This document shows positions 50,501 to 60,046 of a DNA stretch of 64,000 bases, piece by piece. Under the pieces are notes generated by a model. The model had not been told where the DNA came from and made no database searches. It worked only from the letters and a program-made list of their open reading frames with translations. Numbering within the stretch: position 1 is the stretch's first letter; every line of letters begins with the position of its first letter. This DNA comes from Prostheceraeus crozeri. Lineage: Eukaryota > Platyhelminthes > Polycladida > Euryleptidae. The stretch lies in NCBI GenBank assembly GCA_907163375.1, contig CAJQUW010005305.1:62001-126000 (forward strand), read 5' to 3'. The position numbers and the translations under genes were made by a program.

Positions 50501-52541
50501 TTGATTGTTACAGTACATGGGGTTTGTTGATTCAAGTTAGTTGTTAATTCACACATATTCGGATAAAAGTAAATTCAAAAAAATAAAATTAAAAAAGATT
50601 TTTTTTAAACATTTTTTTTTTTTCTTTTTTTTTTATCTTGGTTGTGGAATAATAGGAATAGCACTATAGGAGAGTGAAAAGTGGTGAAAAAAAGCAAAAA
50701 GAAGGTGGCTGAAATTTAAGAAAAAGCCAACTCATCTCTCAAGACGTCCCTCCAATCCAAATCAAGTCGGATCTCCTCTGATACCACAAAAGCGAAAACC
50801 ATAAATCTAAAAAACAAAAAAATGCCAGGTGTCCACCTACGTCTGATGCAAAAAATGCATTTGGTTTTTGTGCGTGATGATGGGGTCCTTTGTTGATGCA
50901 TTTGTGCAGGGAATGGTGGTTTTGCGTTTGTTGCAGGATCGTGAGGAACGTGTGCGGAATGTCGCGGAAATGTCAAGTGAAATTGTGCATCGGAAAAAAC
51001 AGAAGAAATGATCGTAAATCAGATAAAAAAAATAATTATTATTTTTGTTATGAATATTTTGTAATATGATTTCTTTGAATTATGTTATGCTGTTTTTGTA
51101 ATTTTTTTAGTTTTTTGTAACTTTGGCTTTAAAATTTGTAAATTGTAAAATTGGTTAAAAATAAAAACCAATATGTTTTCTTATTAGTGTACACCAAAAA
51201 GTTGGATAAAGACATCTCTATTTAACTCGTATCAAATTTATATGCAAATATGCATTTGTATTCTTTATTTTTTTTGGAATTTTTTTTAGAAAAGAGCTAT
51301 TTGTCAAATTATATTTTATATATGTATATATTTATACATACAATTGTTCAGTAATTAATACTACAAATTTTATAAACAACATCGTACATCTTAACAGCTT
51401 CAAAACTAGGTTAGTTGCAAAACTCAACATACCGTAAAAATTTGAAAATAACAAAATTAAAAGAAAACAATACATAAAATATTGAAAATTAAAAAGAAAA
51501 TCCTACAAAAACATCAAAAAATAATAAATTTATAATCAAACAAAAAAATGCAATTATATTGTTGCGAAAAATGCAAAGCGTGCGTTTATGCATAGTTTAA
51601 AAACAATGCAAAAAAACTTCTTTGTAAGGTATGCACACATATTTTCGAAAAAGCAATTTGTTTGTGTTTAATGGGTGTGTGTAATGAATTCAATTTTTGT
51701 TAATGTAGGCCTACAGATAGACAACGTGAAGTTCCACAACACACCAAAAAAATGACAGACTTACATATCTATTTGACTTCATCATAATGTATTGTACTAT
51801 ATCGACCGTCAAGTTAATCGTCCACCTATCATAGCGAATCTAACATCTACTTGTAATGACGTTGTTCGCTATTGCTTGTTATTTTATTTTTTATCTAAGC
51901 TTATAGCCGAAGCTTAATAATCAAATTATTATTAATTTAGGAAAGGTCTTCCTTCTACCAAAAAATATACTATATGAACTGCGTATGACAACGTAAAGTG
52001 TAGCGATGTCAACAGCTTGATCTAACTTCGTCTGTTCGACGCATCATTGCTACTCGTGTATGCATTGTTCTCTCTACTTCTTCGTCTCATTCACTGCCAT
52101 TTGAGGGATGTGGCGCAGTCATCATCGCTTCACGAATTGTAGAGAAATGACTTTGTTGACCTCAAGAGCCTTCTGCTCAGACGTTGAGGTCACTGACAAC
52201 TCAGATGAAGCTGCCGGTATCGCTGCACTTCAAGTCATCGCTTCTAATTCAAAAAGAACATATCTGATTTGCCATAATTTGGTATGTGGCTAGAGATATC
52301 CTCACCTACGTGTGTTTAAAGTTTTGTGACGATTGATTCATTTCTACGACTTTTGGACAAATTTGAAAACGTTGAGGATAACCCACAAGTACCGTTTTTT
52401 ATTTGTGTTCTGCATTTGTGACATGAGTCTCATTCGCCTGACGATGACTGTCTGTGCCGTTCGAAAGGTCTCGCCTAAATAGACATTTTTACCGAAATAT
52501 CACGGTTTTCGGCCTCCGTCAAATAGAAAATAATCAGTCAA
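44600..52541. other. hAT interior: no gene recognised, low-complexity AT tracts
   Basis: Contains A/T homopolymer tracts (48795-48815, 50580-50640), ATT microsatellite near 49235, and short frames (for example 45630-45364 and 45858-45640, minus strand) without motifs. Remains of hAT exons may lie here but cannot be identified. Confidence 0.5.
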
Positions 52542-53345
52542 GTCGATTATTTGGCGAAAAAATGGAAGTATTTATTTCTAGTCCTGGCACTCGTTGAATG
52601 AAGAATGTAAGTGTTAATTTCGGGTTAGATGGTAGTGAGACCGCAACTAGTCAACCAACTGAAGTAAAGTGATTGTACATGTAGTTAGCACCAGTTAGCA
52701 ACAACAATATGTTTGGGATAAAATTATACACTGTTGAATGTAGGATTGGAAACTTATTACGCCGCCGCACTAGTTAAGTGTTTATTAACAAATGAGAAAC
52801 GTTGGTTTATTTTATATAACTTTATAATATAAATTTCGTTGGAAGACCTTTTGTGAATTGATACAGCCTATAATATTCCAACCGATAAAATCAAATCTAC
52901 GTTTGCTTAATTCAAGTGTCAGATGTCCCAAATGCTTTAACTCTGTCGATTATTTGGCGAAAAAATGGAAGTATTTATTTCTAGTCCTGGCACTCGTTGA
53001 ATGAAGAATGTAAGTGTTAATTTCGGGTTAGATGGTAGTGAGACCGCAACTAGTCAACCAACTGAAGTAAAGTGATTGTACATGTAGTTAGCACCAGTTA
53101 GCAACAACAATATGTTTGGGATAAAATTATACACTGTTGAATGTAGGATTGGAAACTTATTACGCCGCCGCACTAGTTAAGTGTTTATTAACAAATGAGA
53201 AACGTTGGTTTATTTTATATAACTTTATAATATAAATTTCGTTGGAAGACCTTTTGTGAATTGATACAGCCTATAATATTCCAACCGATAAAATCAAATC
53301 TACGTTTGCTTAATTCAAGTGTCAGATGTCCCAAATGCTTTAACT
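52542..53345 (+). repeat. 403-bp tandem duplication, two copies
   Basis: GTCGATTATTTGGCG begins at 52542 and 52945. The copies appear identical by eye through CCAAATGCTTTAACT, so the duplication is very recent or an assembly effect. Confidence 0.95.
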
Positions 53346-53350
53346 TGCTT

Positions 53351-53672
53351 CTGAATGTTTCGTGTTGATTTCCTTTTTTTCTGTTGTGAATATAGTTTTA
53401 TTTTTCAGCGATTTGCCGGAAGCCGAGGAACTATTGTGTTGATTGCTCAATATATTCAAATGCAATTAATACAAAGTATCTGCAGCTTAAGGCAGGAGCA
53501 TCATTCATCATCTGAATGTTTCGTGTTGATTTCCTTTTTTTCTGTTGTGAATATAGTTTTATTTTTCAGCGATTTGCCGGAAGCCGAGGAACTATTGTGT
53601 TGATTGCTCAATATATTCAAATGCAATTAATACAAAGTATCTGCAGCTTAAGGCAGGATCATCATTCATCAT
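53351..53672 (+). repeat. 161-bp tandem duplication, two copies
   Basis: CTGAATGTTTCGTGTTGATT starts at 53351 and 53512. The copies differ by about one base (GGCAGGAGCA versus GGCAGGATCA). It follows the 403-bp duplication directly. Confidence 0.95.
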
Positions 53673-54193
53673 TTTTCCTTATTTTCATCAGACCTGTCAC
53701 TTACTTACTAACAATCAATATTTTAGTGATTATTTTAGTGAATTGAAATCTAAAACTGATCAATGAATGCATGCACAACTGGTTATCAACAAGAAGATGA
53801 AGTATTTATAGATTCCAGACAAAGATTACAATATGTTCAGTGGGCAAAAGTTGGCAAATGCATTAATATAGGAAAACAATCATATAACACCCACATCAAT
53901 GTGTAGATAAATGAGTGGTTTACGTTCGTACCTTAACAATCAATTAATTTCTATGCCAAATCAACTCTGACATTCTAACCATAGAAATGGAACTTCATCT
54001 ATGTTTTTGTCTTCCAAACGTCTACGGATAACTATGTGATTTTTCGCTGATTCATAGCTTTGACATAGCTATTCAGTCCCTTCCATTTAATAATTCAATT
54101 GTCTTCTGTTATCAATTGAGATATCAAATAAAACTGCTTATAAGAGCTGGCGAAAAAGTAATATCATAGATGTCCCCACAAATCATGCTTTGA

Positions 54194-54577
54194 TTGCATA
54201 CTTCTCTTATATACTTACTTTGGTGTAAGATGTCGGCAGAGTTTGAACGCTGGCATGACTTTTGGCGACAGCAGCCATCGTCCAACCGATTGGAGCTCAG
54301 CTTGACGGAGGCGCTGAGAGAGTGTGATAAGAATCTCTATCCAAATGTACATAAACTCCTAACCATTTTTTTGATCACCCCAGTGACAACATGTACAGCT
54401 GAGAGATCTTTCAGCCTGCTTCGCTTACTTAAAACCCATCATAGGGCAATGATGGGCCAAACGCGTCTAAACGGACTCGCACTTCTGGCCGTTCACAAGG
54501 ACATTAAGTTGTGTTACGATTCCGTTGTACAGGAATATGCGAGAATATTTGATTCTCGATTGCGATTGATAGAATAA
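54194..54577 (+). pseudogene. hAT transposase C-terminal dimerisation domain
   Basis: The 127-codon frame contains SLTEALRECDKNLYPNVHKL, then LITPVTTCTAERSFSLLRLL, KTHHRAMMGQTRLNGLALL and AVHKDI. This is the hydrophobic dimerisation block typical of hAT proteins and of their domesticated ZMYM-like relatives (the T-A-E-R-S-F-S-x-L-x-x-L-K-T core). The domain begins around the internal ATG of MSAEFERWHDFW, preceded by an AG that could be a splice acceptor near 54240. The frame ends at 54577, about 330 bp inside the right terminus of the 44497-54904 hAT, so it is almost certainly the last exon of that element's transposase. Earlier exons with the catalytic residues are not found. Confidence 0.85.
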
Positions 54578-54912
54578 ATTTGCATCATATTATTATCCGT
54601 TATATTCATCCATTTTTATAATATCTATTGAATACATATAGGCTAATGAATGCATCAGAGATATGCATGTACCGGTACTATTATATGTATATACATTCGT
54701 TTAATATATTTTGAACGCAGTTTTACAGATTTTTGTATTGTTTGAGCGCAAGTGTATATGATATTTGATTTGGCTTGATTCAACAGGTAAATCACATGCA
54801 GCTAAATCGACTAGGTCTATTCATACAAGTTCTAAAATTTTTGAGGTCAGTATTCAAATACATGTATCATCCCCCCCCGAACGAAAATCCTGGGTACGCG
54901 CCTGATAACAAT

Positions 54913-55979
54913 ACAGAATCAAGAAGGAAGTACCATTGCGAAGTGGAACTAAAAACAACTTTACAGAACCGAATAAAAGATTGGTTATAGCGTCGCGTCC
55001 TTGATAAGGGAGGCAACTATGCTGTTGATGAATGACAGGTATTTGCAGAAGCCGATCTAGGAGCAAATAGTTCGCAAAGTAGATCGGACGTTGATTTAAC
55101 AATTTTTTCAAAAAGTTTCAAACAACTTCTTAAGCAGGCCTTAAGCAGTAAGTCATTTTCACATCTTGCTCTACGTACAGTCGTAAATTTCGGAGAATGT
55201 GTATCCTCCTACCTTCTAGAGGCCTTTTTTACAACACAACTAATGTGTTCATTCCATTTAAGATTGTTAAAAAAGTAACACCCAGGAAAAGGAAAGACTG
55301 TGTACGACGTAGCATTGAGGTGGATGACAAAAAGATATCTTTCATTACGAGGTTGCTTATATCTATTACAAGCATGGAAGTGGATAATAGTACACTAGAA
55401 TGGAAGTTTGATATCTTGCCTATGTACAATGATGGCACATGGAAAAATCTATGGTTTGTAGATCAGATTCGATCTAAAACATTGTATCAAAGTGAAACTA
55501 TTTGCCAAGTTGGTTGTGGAAGTTGTGGAATTACAGGATTTTCATAATAGAATTGCAAGTGAGATGGCGGCATTGTTTTATGTGAAATAGCCTACTATTC
55601 CATGGATTAATATAGTGTGTCTATTTGTCTGACAACAATTTTCCAATATTGGAATGCGAATTAAAAATTGGTTCACAAAGTCATAATTGAAAGTGGTCGG
55701 TGTGCTGTTTCTAAGAACATCTGAAGAATTCACAGTTAGAAAGTCTAATTATTGGATACTTTCTTCTTCAAGCGCCTAAGAAACCTGGCGCTTTTCTGGA
55801 ATAAACACATTGAAAGTTTCTTTACCGACAATCATTTCTCAAATAAATGAAATGTCGCTGCAATTTTTCAATTAATCATTGAATGACACGTGCTATTTTG
55901 GAAGCTGATATTCGAATGCATGAAGAGATTTTGAAAATTTTTCAAATTTAGTGAACAGGGGATGCCAGTAATGGGAAAA
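54913..55979. other. Intervening DNA with dispersed repeat copy
   Basis: Contains the second copy of the ~130-bp repeat (55373-55503) inside an unrecognised 116-codon frame (55197-55547). No other signal. Confidence 0.5.
55373..55503 (+). repeat. Dispersed ~130-bp repeat, copy 2
   Basis: Matches 42318-42448 with about four differences. Read in frame it gives DNSTLEWKFDILPMYNDGTW, the same phase being open in the surrounding 116-codon frame, so it may be part of an unrecognised transposon ORF. Confidence 0.9.
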
Positions 55980-56415
55980 AGACCGTTACAGGACACCATA
56001 AAATTCAAAAAATAGTATCTTTAAAAACGACATAAATTCATGAATTTTGTCCCTTTTACAGGTTTTTAAGACCTAAATTCATAAATTTAGACCATTTAAA
56101 AAGTACCATTTTTTTAAAAACGACATAAATTCATGAATTTGAACCCTTTTTCAGGTTATGAAGACCTAAGTTCATAAATTTAGGCGTTTTTAAAAATTAC
56201 CAATTTTTCAAATTTTTCAAAATCTCAAATTTGAGAATTACAATTTTTACCTTGAAAATCATGACCGTTCCAGGACACCGAAAAAATCATAAAAGTTAAG
56301 AATCTCAAATTTGTGAATTACAATTTTCACCCCCAAAATCATGACCGTTCCAGGACACCGAAAATCATAAAAGTTGAGAATTTCAAATTCATGAATTTTA
56401 TCCATCTTTCAGGTT
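55980..56415. repeat. Subterminal tandem repeats with AT palindromes
   Basis: GACCGTTCCAGGACACCG recurs at 56263 and 56343 (80-bp period), with a variant at 55981. TTAAAAACGACATAAATTCA recurs at 56021 and 56114 (93-bp period). The perfect 14-bp palindrome AAATTCATGAATTT is at 56034-56047, 56127-56140 and 56385-56398, with related CTAAATTCATAAATTTAG at 56073-56090. The cluster lies just outside the first gene of the viral block, where terminal or subterminal repeats are expected. Confidence 0.8.
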
Positions 56416-56455
56416 TTTTAAAATATATCATGTGACTAATAATATTTCTTTAAAA

Positions 56456-56997
56456 ATGGATGAAGCAAAAGTAGAAGAAACCGCAAGAATATATCCTTCG
56501 TTATCACAGTTAAAAATAAGTGAATTGAATAAAGAAAAACACAAAGATAGAGTACGTTATATGAAAGATAAGGAATCTCAATTATTATTAAGATTAGAGC
56601 ATTATAAAAAATTAAGAAAGAGATGGACTAAAGTTAAGAATGTAACACAAGGAATTGGCATATTCTTAACAATAAGTTTAGGTGCTTTAACAATTGTTAT
56701 ATCTTCAGGTGTTTTAGTAATTCCAGTAGTTGCTACTGCTTTAACAGGTACGGGTGTTTTTGCAACTTCACTTGTTACAATGTTAGATAAATCTTTAATA
56801 ACTAAGAAACGAAAATCATTAAAAACTAAGCATTTACATATTAAAGAAGTCTATGAAACTACATTAGTACTTTCAAAAAGTATGTGATGATAATGTTATT
56901 ACGTTAGATGAGATTGAAAAATTTGATCAAATAGCTAATGAAGTAAATCAAACCTTTCAATTACAGTCCGAAAAAGTTGATGATTAGAATAAACAGG
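56456..56997 (+). pseudogene. Viral-block membrane protein with hydrophobic hairpin (one frameshift)
   Basis: The open frame spans 56432-56887. I prefer the second ATG (56456, AAAAATGG context, MDEAKVEETARIYP) because each neighbouring gene starts in an A-rich run. The N-terminal half is charged and helical (KDRVRYMKDKESQLLLRLEH). About residues 74-118 of the 56432 frame form two hydrophobic stretches rich in Gly, Ala and Thr (GIGIFLTISLGALTIVISSG, then VLVIPVVATALTGTGVFATS), a membrane hairpin. After SLKTKHLHIKEVYETTLVLS the frame breaks at an A-run near 56876. The next frame gives an acidic tail to the stop at 56995 (VITLDEIEKFDQI), typical of the end of this protein type. It is probably a virion or membrane-remodelling protein; no enzyme motif. 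The function is inferred only from context. Confidence 0.6.
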
Positions 56998-57233
56998 ATG
57001 GCAAAATTTCTGGTGATGGTAAATTTCTAGTGAAGAAAATGACAAAATTTTTTTAGAAGAGCTAAAAACTTTAAGCGAAAATTTAAGCAAAACTTTATTA
57101 AACAAAACTTAAAACCAGAAACCTTTAAACGAAAAGATGTAAGACAACAAAGCAATAAAAAAATAATTTGTTCAGTAAAATGTTTTTGTTGTATTCCAAT
57201 GTTACCACAAAATTCAAATATTATATTTTAAAA

Positions 57234-58067
57234 ATGGATAAAATTAAAGCTGATAATCAAAAAAGAATTAAACAATTAGAAGAGTTAATAAAACAAACAA
57301 ATATTATGAAAGAAAATCATCTTCAACATAGATTGATAAAAGCTGGTATTCAATCTGATATGTTTGAAAAAATGCAGCAAACCGAGCAAGTGAAAACTAA
57401 TTTTGAGAAAACTATGAAACCATTTAAAACTCTTGAAAAAGAAAGTACAAATAATGATAAACAAGTTGATATAACAGATCCAGAGCACAAAACTATATTA
57501 GATGACTATGGTTTACTAGAATCAAACATTAATAAGAAATTACCAAAATCTATGCAATTTGAACATTCTATTTCATTTATAGATGGAAAAACAATACCTA
57601 GATTTCATCTCGGACAAAAGGAAATATTTCCACAACCTTTTCGAGGTTTAATTTTTTCACCAGATAAATATCCTTTTAATTTAGATAGAAATTTTGTTGA
57701 TCTTTTAAGAGGAGCAGATTTAAATAATTATGCTGTAGAAGATCTCATAAAATATAAAGCTATGTTAGATAGAGTTGGTGCAGTAAAATCTCTAAGACGT
57801 TATAAACAATTAGAAAATTTATTATCAACGGGAGTTAAAGTAGGAAAAGGTTTTAAAACAGAAACAACTGTATTTTTACCAGATGATCCACAAGAATTAC
57901 TAAATAGATTAAATATTTTAATATCTGCAATAAAAGAAGGACATAATTCTAGTTTCAATGAAATTCATGCTATATTGAAAAGACTGTTAGAAAAGAAGAT
58001 TCTAAATGAAGAGGATTATAAAAGTATAACGGGACATCGGAGATGTCTTCCAGGGCTTCGCCCGTAG
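57234..58067 (+). CDS. Unassigned conserved protein of the viral block
   Basis: The frame opens at 57168, but the ATG at 57234 (TTAAAAATGG, MDKIKADNQKRIKQL) has the same context as its neighbours and is the likely start, giving 277 codons. The N-terminal third is a basic coiled coil (LEELIKQTNIMKENHLQHRL). A middle region has DYGLLESNINKKLP, QPFRGLIFSPDKYPFNLD and LRGADLNNYAVEDLIKYKAM. The C-terminal part (FLPDDPQELLNRLNILISAI, then LLEKKILNEEDYKSI) resembles a domain common in invertebrate virus-like loci. No catalytic motif is seen. A structural, virion-associated role is a guess from position. The last codons are encoded by a double GC-rich hairpin (58033-58063), so the natural C terminus was probably overwritten there. 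Confidence 0.65.
   Translation: MDKIKADNQKRIKQLEELIKQTNIMKENHLQHRLIKAGIQSDMFEKMQQTEQVKTNFEKTMKPFKTLEKESTNNDKQVDITDPEHKTILDDYGLLESNINKKLPKSMQFEHSISFIDGKTIPRFHLGQKEIFPQPFRGLIFSPDKYPFNLDRNFVDLLRGADLNNYAVEDLIKYKAMLDRVGAVKSLRRYKQLENLLSTGVKVGKGFKTETTVFLPDDPQELLNRLNILISAIKEGHNSSFNEIHAILKRLLEKKILNEEDYKSITGHRRCLPGLRP
58033..58063 (+). terminator. Double triloop hairpin at gene 3' end
   Basis: GACATC-GGA-GATGTC (58033-58047), then TTCCA, then GGGC-TTC-GCCC (58053-58063); the stop codon follows at 58065. Two GC-rich stems in otherwise very AT-rich DNA at a gene end suggest a 3'-end or termination signal, or a mobile palindrome. The role is inferred. Confidence 0.45.
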
Positions 58068-58132
58068 CTGAAATATGTTGTTGTTTTTAATTTTTTTTAT
58101 AAAAGACATTTATTCAAAATTTTAATTAAAAA

Positions 58133-58267
58133 ATGTGTTCAGCAGATTTAGACAAAATTAATAATCATTTAGAAAATTTGACAGAGATTTTGGGTTCATC
58201 AAAATTTAGTACGACGTTAAAAATTATAACAACTACTTCATCACACACTTGTAATTTAGAATTTTAA
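58133..58267 (+). CDS. Small 44-codon ORF
   Basis: Starts MCSADLDKINNHLENL with an A-run directly before the ATG, as at the neighbouring genes, after a TATAAAAG-containing leader (58098). The product is hydrophilic and Thr/Ser-rich toward the end (TTTSSHTCNLEF). It stops 24 bp before the next frame. It could be a real small viral gene or the detached start of the following gene. No family is recognised. Confidence 0.35.
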   Translation: MCSADLDKINNHLENLTEILGSSKFSTTLKIITTTSSHTCNLEF

Positions 58268-58290
58268 CAGACGGAAAATAGCTGCGAGTC

Positions 58291-58959
58291 TTGGTGGAAC
58301 CCATTCTACATTTGGAACAAAATAAAAATTATCAAATTGCATTGACTAGTTTCTCCACTTTTAACACTATTCAAAACGTTATCAAAGATGTGAATGACCA
58401 ATTTAGATATTCTACTGATAAAGGCAAAACGTGGAAAATACTAACTTTTCTTCCTGGTTCTTACGAAGTTGAATCAATATCAAATGAAATTAAGAGATAT
58501 TTAGGTATACCATTTAAAGATAAGAAACAATTACATTTTGCAGTTGAACCGGCAATTAATAAATTTTCTCTTACTTTAGACGAAAATCATCAAGTTGATT
58601 TTAATCATGATAGATCATTGTCAAAGCTATTGGGATTTAATAAACAAACCTATAGTCAAGGTTATCATTTAGGTGAGAAGATTCCAAAAATAACTGAAAT
58701 AAATTCAATTGTTGTACATTGTGACATTATTGAAGGAGGATATATAAATGGTAAATTGTCAAATTTAATATTCAGTTTTCCAGCTTTTACTGTACCCATT
58801 GGTTATAGATTAAATGTAATTCCACAAACATTAATATATTTCCCTATTACAAGAAAAACTATTAACAACATTAACATGAGAATCACTGATGAAAAAGGAC
58901 ATGAAATAAATTTTGGAGGTGAAGAGATTATGATAGATCTTTTGGTTCGAGAGGTATAA
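58291..58959 (+). CDS. Candidate beta-rich capsid (penton/minor capsid-like) protein
   Basis: A 222-codon frame directly preceded in frame by a TAG (58279). The first usable codons are TTG-GTG, with no ATG before the conserved start (VEPILHLEQNKNYQIALTSF), so the initiator ATG may have mutated. The protein alternates short beta strands: FRYSTDKGKTWKILTFLPGS, YEVESISNEIKRYL, SLSKLLGFNKQTY, IVVHCDIIEGGYINGKLSNL and TLIYFPI, with a final VREV. This resembles proteins repeatedly found beside packaging ATPases in invertebrate virus-like loci and is plausibly a jelly-roll virion protein. I cannot prove the fold. It sits 160 bp upstream of the ATPase on the same strand. Confidence 0.5.
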   Translation: MVEPILHLEQNKNYQIALTSFSTFNTIQNVIKDVNDQFRYSTDKGKTWKILTFLPGSYEVESISNEIKRYLGIPFKDKKQLHFAVEPAINKFSLTLDENHQVDFNHDRSLSKLLGFNKQTYSQGYHLGEKIPKITEINSIVVHCDIIEGGYINGKLSNLIFSFPAFTVPIGYRLNVIPQTLIYFPITRKTINNINMRITDEKGHEINFGGEEIMIDLLVREV

Positions 58960-59012
58960 ACTCCCGTTCGGGAGGTATAAACTCCCGTTCGAGAGTTATA
59001 AACTCCCACGCG
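58951..59012 (+). terminator. Triplicated 20/21-bp palindromic repeat at a stop codon
   Basis: Three tandem copies of GAGGTATAAACTCCCGTTCG (58951, 58971, 58992; the last diverged). CGGGAG (58969-58974) pairs with CTCCCG (58982-58987) across GTATAAA. The first copy contains the stop codon of the candidate capsid gene. It is followed by a pyrimidine-rich CTTCTT tract. A 3'-end signal is the likeliest reading. Confidence 0.5.
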
Positions 59013-59117
59013 AAGCTAGAGAAGTTTAATTTTCTTCTTCTTATTATTATTCTTCTTATTCTTCTTCTTTACAAACAAAAAATAAAAAAATTAAAAATAA
59101 AATTTTTTCATTAAAAA

Positions 59118-59885
59118 ATGAGTGAAGTACTACCATTAAATAAAAAAAAACTTAAATTTAATCATCATCCAAATTTATCTAATAAAGTTTTGTCAGTTAT
59201 TTGTGGAAGATCAGGATGTGGAAAAACATATCTATTATTTAAAATTTTAACGACTCCAAATTTTTTGGATTATAGCAATCTTATAATTTATACAACAACA
59301 GCAGAACAACCCGTCTATCAATTTTTAAAATATGGATTTGAAAATAATCTTAAAAAAACAGCAATTGCTTCATTATTTAAAGAATATGAAAAATCTGAAG
59401 ATGAAGAAGAAATAAGTTCGAGGTGTGAAGAAGCAGCAAAAAATAATCAGTTAGTTGAATCCAATAAAAATAAGCATATAAAGATACAATTAATAGATGA
59501 TAGTGGTAATATGCAAGATCCTAGTAAACTAGATAAAAGAGTGAAACATTGTGTAATTTTTGATGATTGTGTTAATGATAGAAATCAGTCAGTTCAGAGA
59601 AATTATTTCGCAAGAGGTAGACATAATAACTGTAGTGTTTTTTATTTAACACAAAGTATGTATTCATTAGACGGAAGTGTTATTAGAAAGAATGCAAATA
59701 TATTTATACTATTTGAAATAAATGCAAGAAACTTAAGTGATTTGTTAAGAGATTTATGTGTAAGAAATAAAGATGAATTTAAACAATCGTGTAACAATGC
59801 TTGGTCAAAAGATTATGGATTTATCACAATTAATATTGATAAAAAAATTCATGATGGAGTTATCGAACAATTGTTCTCTGACTAG
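59118..59885 (+). CDS. A32/FtsK-type genome-packaging ATPase
   Basis: 255 codons from an ATG in a long A-run. Walker A is GRSGCGKT (residues 30-37), Walker B is HCVIFDDC (144-151), followed by the GRH arginine motif (167-169) and the sensor-like YLTQSMYSL (176-184), then VIRKNANIFILFE. This is the order and spacing of the packaging ATPases of Polintons and nucleocytoplasmic large DNA viruses (vaccinia A32 relatives). It would pump the genome into preformed capsids using ATP. The frame is intact over its whole length and ends normally (VIEQLFSD). The stop codon overlaps the first of three hairpins. It converges with the polymerase gene, with about 160 bp between them. A kinase- or helicase-type P-loop protein is less likely given the GRH and TQS motifs. 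Confidence 0.88.
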   Translation: MSEVLPLNKKKLKFNHHPNLSNKVLSVICGRSGCGKTYLLFKILTTPNFLDYSNLIIYTTTAEQPVYQFLKYGFENNLKKTAIASLFKEYEKSEDEEEISSRCEEAAKNNQLVESNKNKHIKIQLIDDSGNMQDPSKLDKRVKHCVIFDDCVNDRNQSVQRNYFARGRHNNCSVFYLTQSMYSLDGSVIRKNANIFILFEINARNLSDLLRDLCVRNKDEFKQSCNNAWSKDYGFITINIDKKIHDGVIEQLFSD

Positions 59886-59921
59886 GCTTCGCCTCGAGGG
59901 GCTTCGCCCCGACTGAAAGTC
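59884..59921. terminator. Three consecutive triloop hairpins between converging genes
   Basis: AGGC-TTC-GCCT (59884-59894), GGGGC-TTC-GCCCC (59898-59910) and GACT-GAA-AGTC (59911-59921) lie end to end, starting in the stop codon of the ATPase. The same stem type (GGGC-TTC-GCCC) ends the gene at 58065. The intervening AT-rich DNA to 60046 has no gene. Suited to ending transcription in a convergent intergenic region; inferred. Confidence 0.5.
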
Positions 59922-60046
59922 GATACAAGATTTGTTTACTGAGTAATAAAAAATTTTTATACTGAGTAATAAATAATAAAATTTTTATTTTAGACTGATT
60001 TAAATAATAAAAATTTTTTTCTAGATTAAATAATAATAAATAAACT

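Larger units (their letters stand above)
44497..54904 (+). mobile_element. 10.4-kb hAT transposon interval with perfect 8-bp duplication
   Basis: ATAACAAT occurs at 44489-44496 and 54905-54912, immediately outside CAGTGGCGTACCG (44497) and its imperfect complement, which read inward from 54904 is CAGGCGCGTACCC. Eleven of the first 13 bases match. Both ends then carry a G-run (G7 or G8) and ATTTTCG, further supporting relatedness. An ORF near the right end (54194-54577) is the dimerisation domain of a hAT transposase, on the strand expected for the 3' end of the gene. The rest of the transposase is not recognisable. The length, several-fold that of a normal hAT, implies internal expansion or nested insertions. 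Confidence 0.8.
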
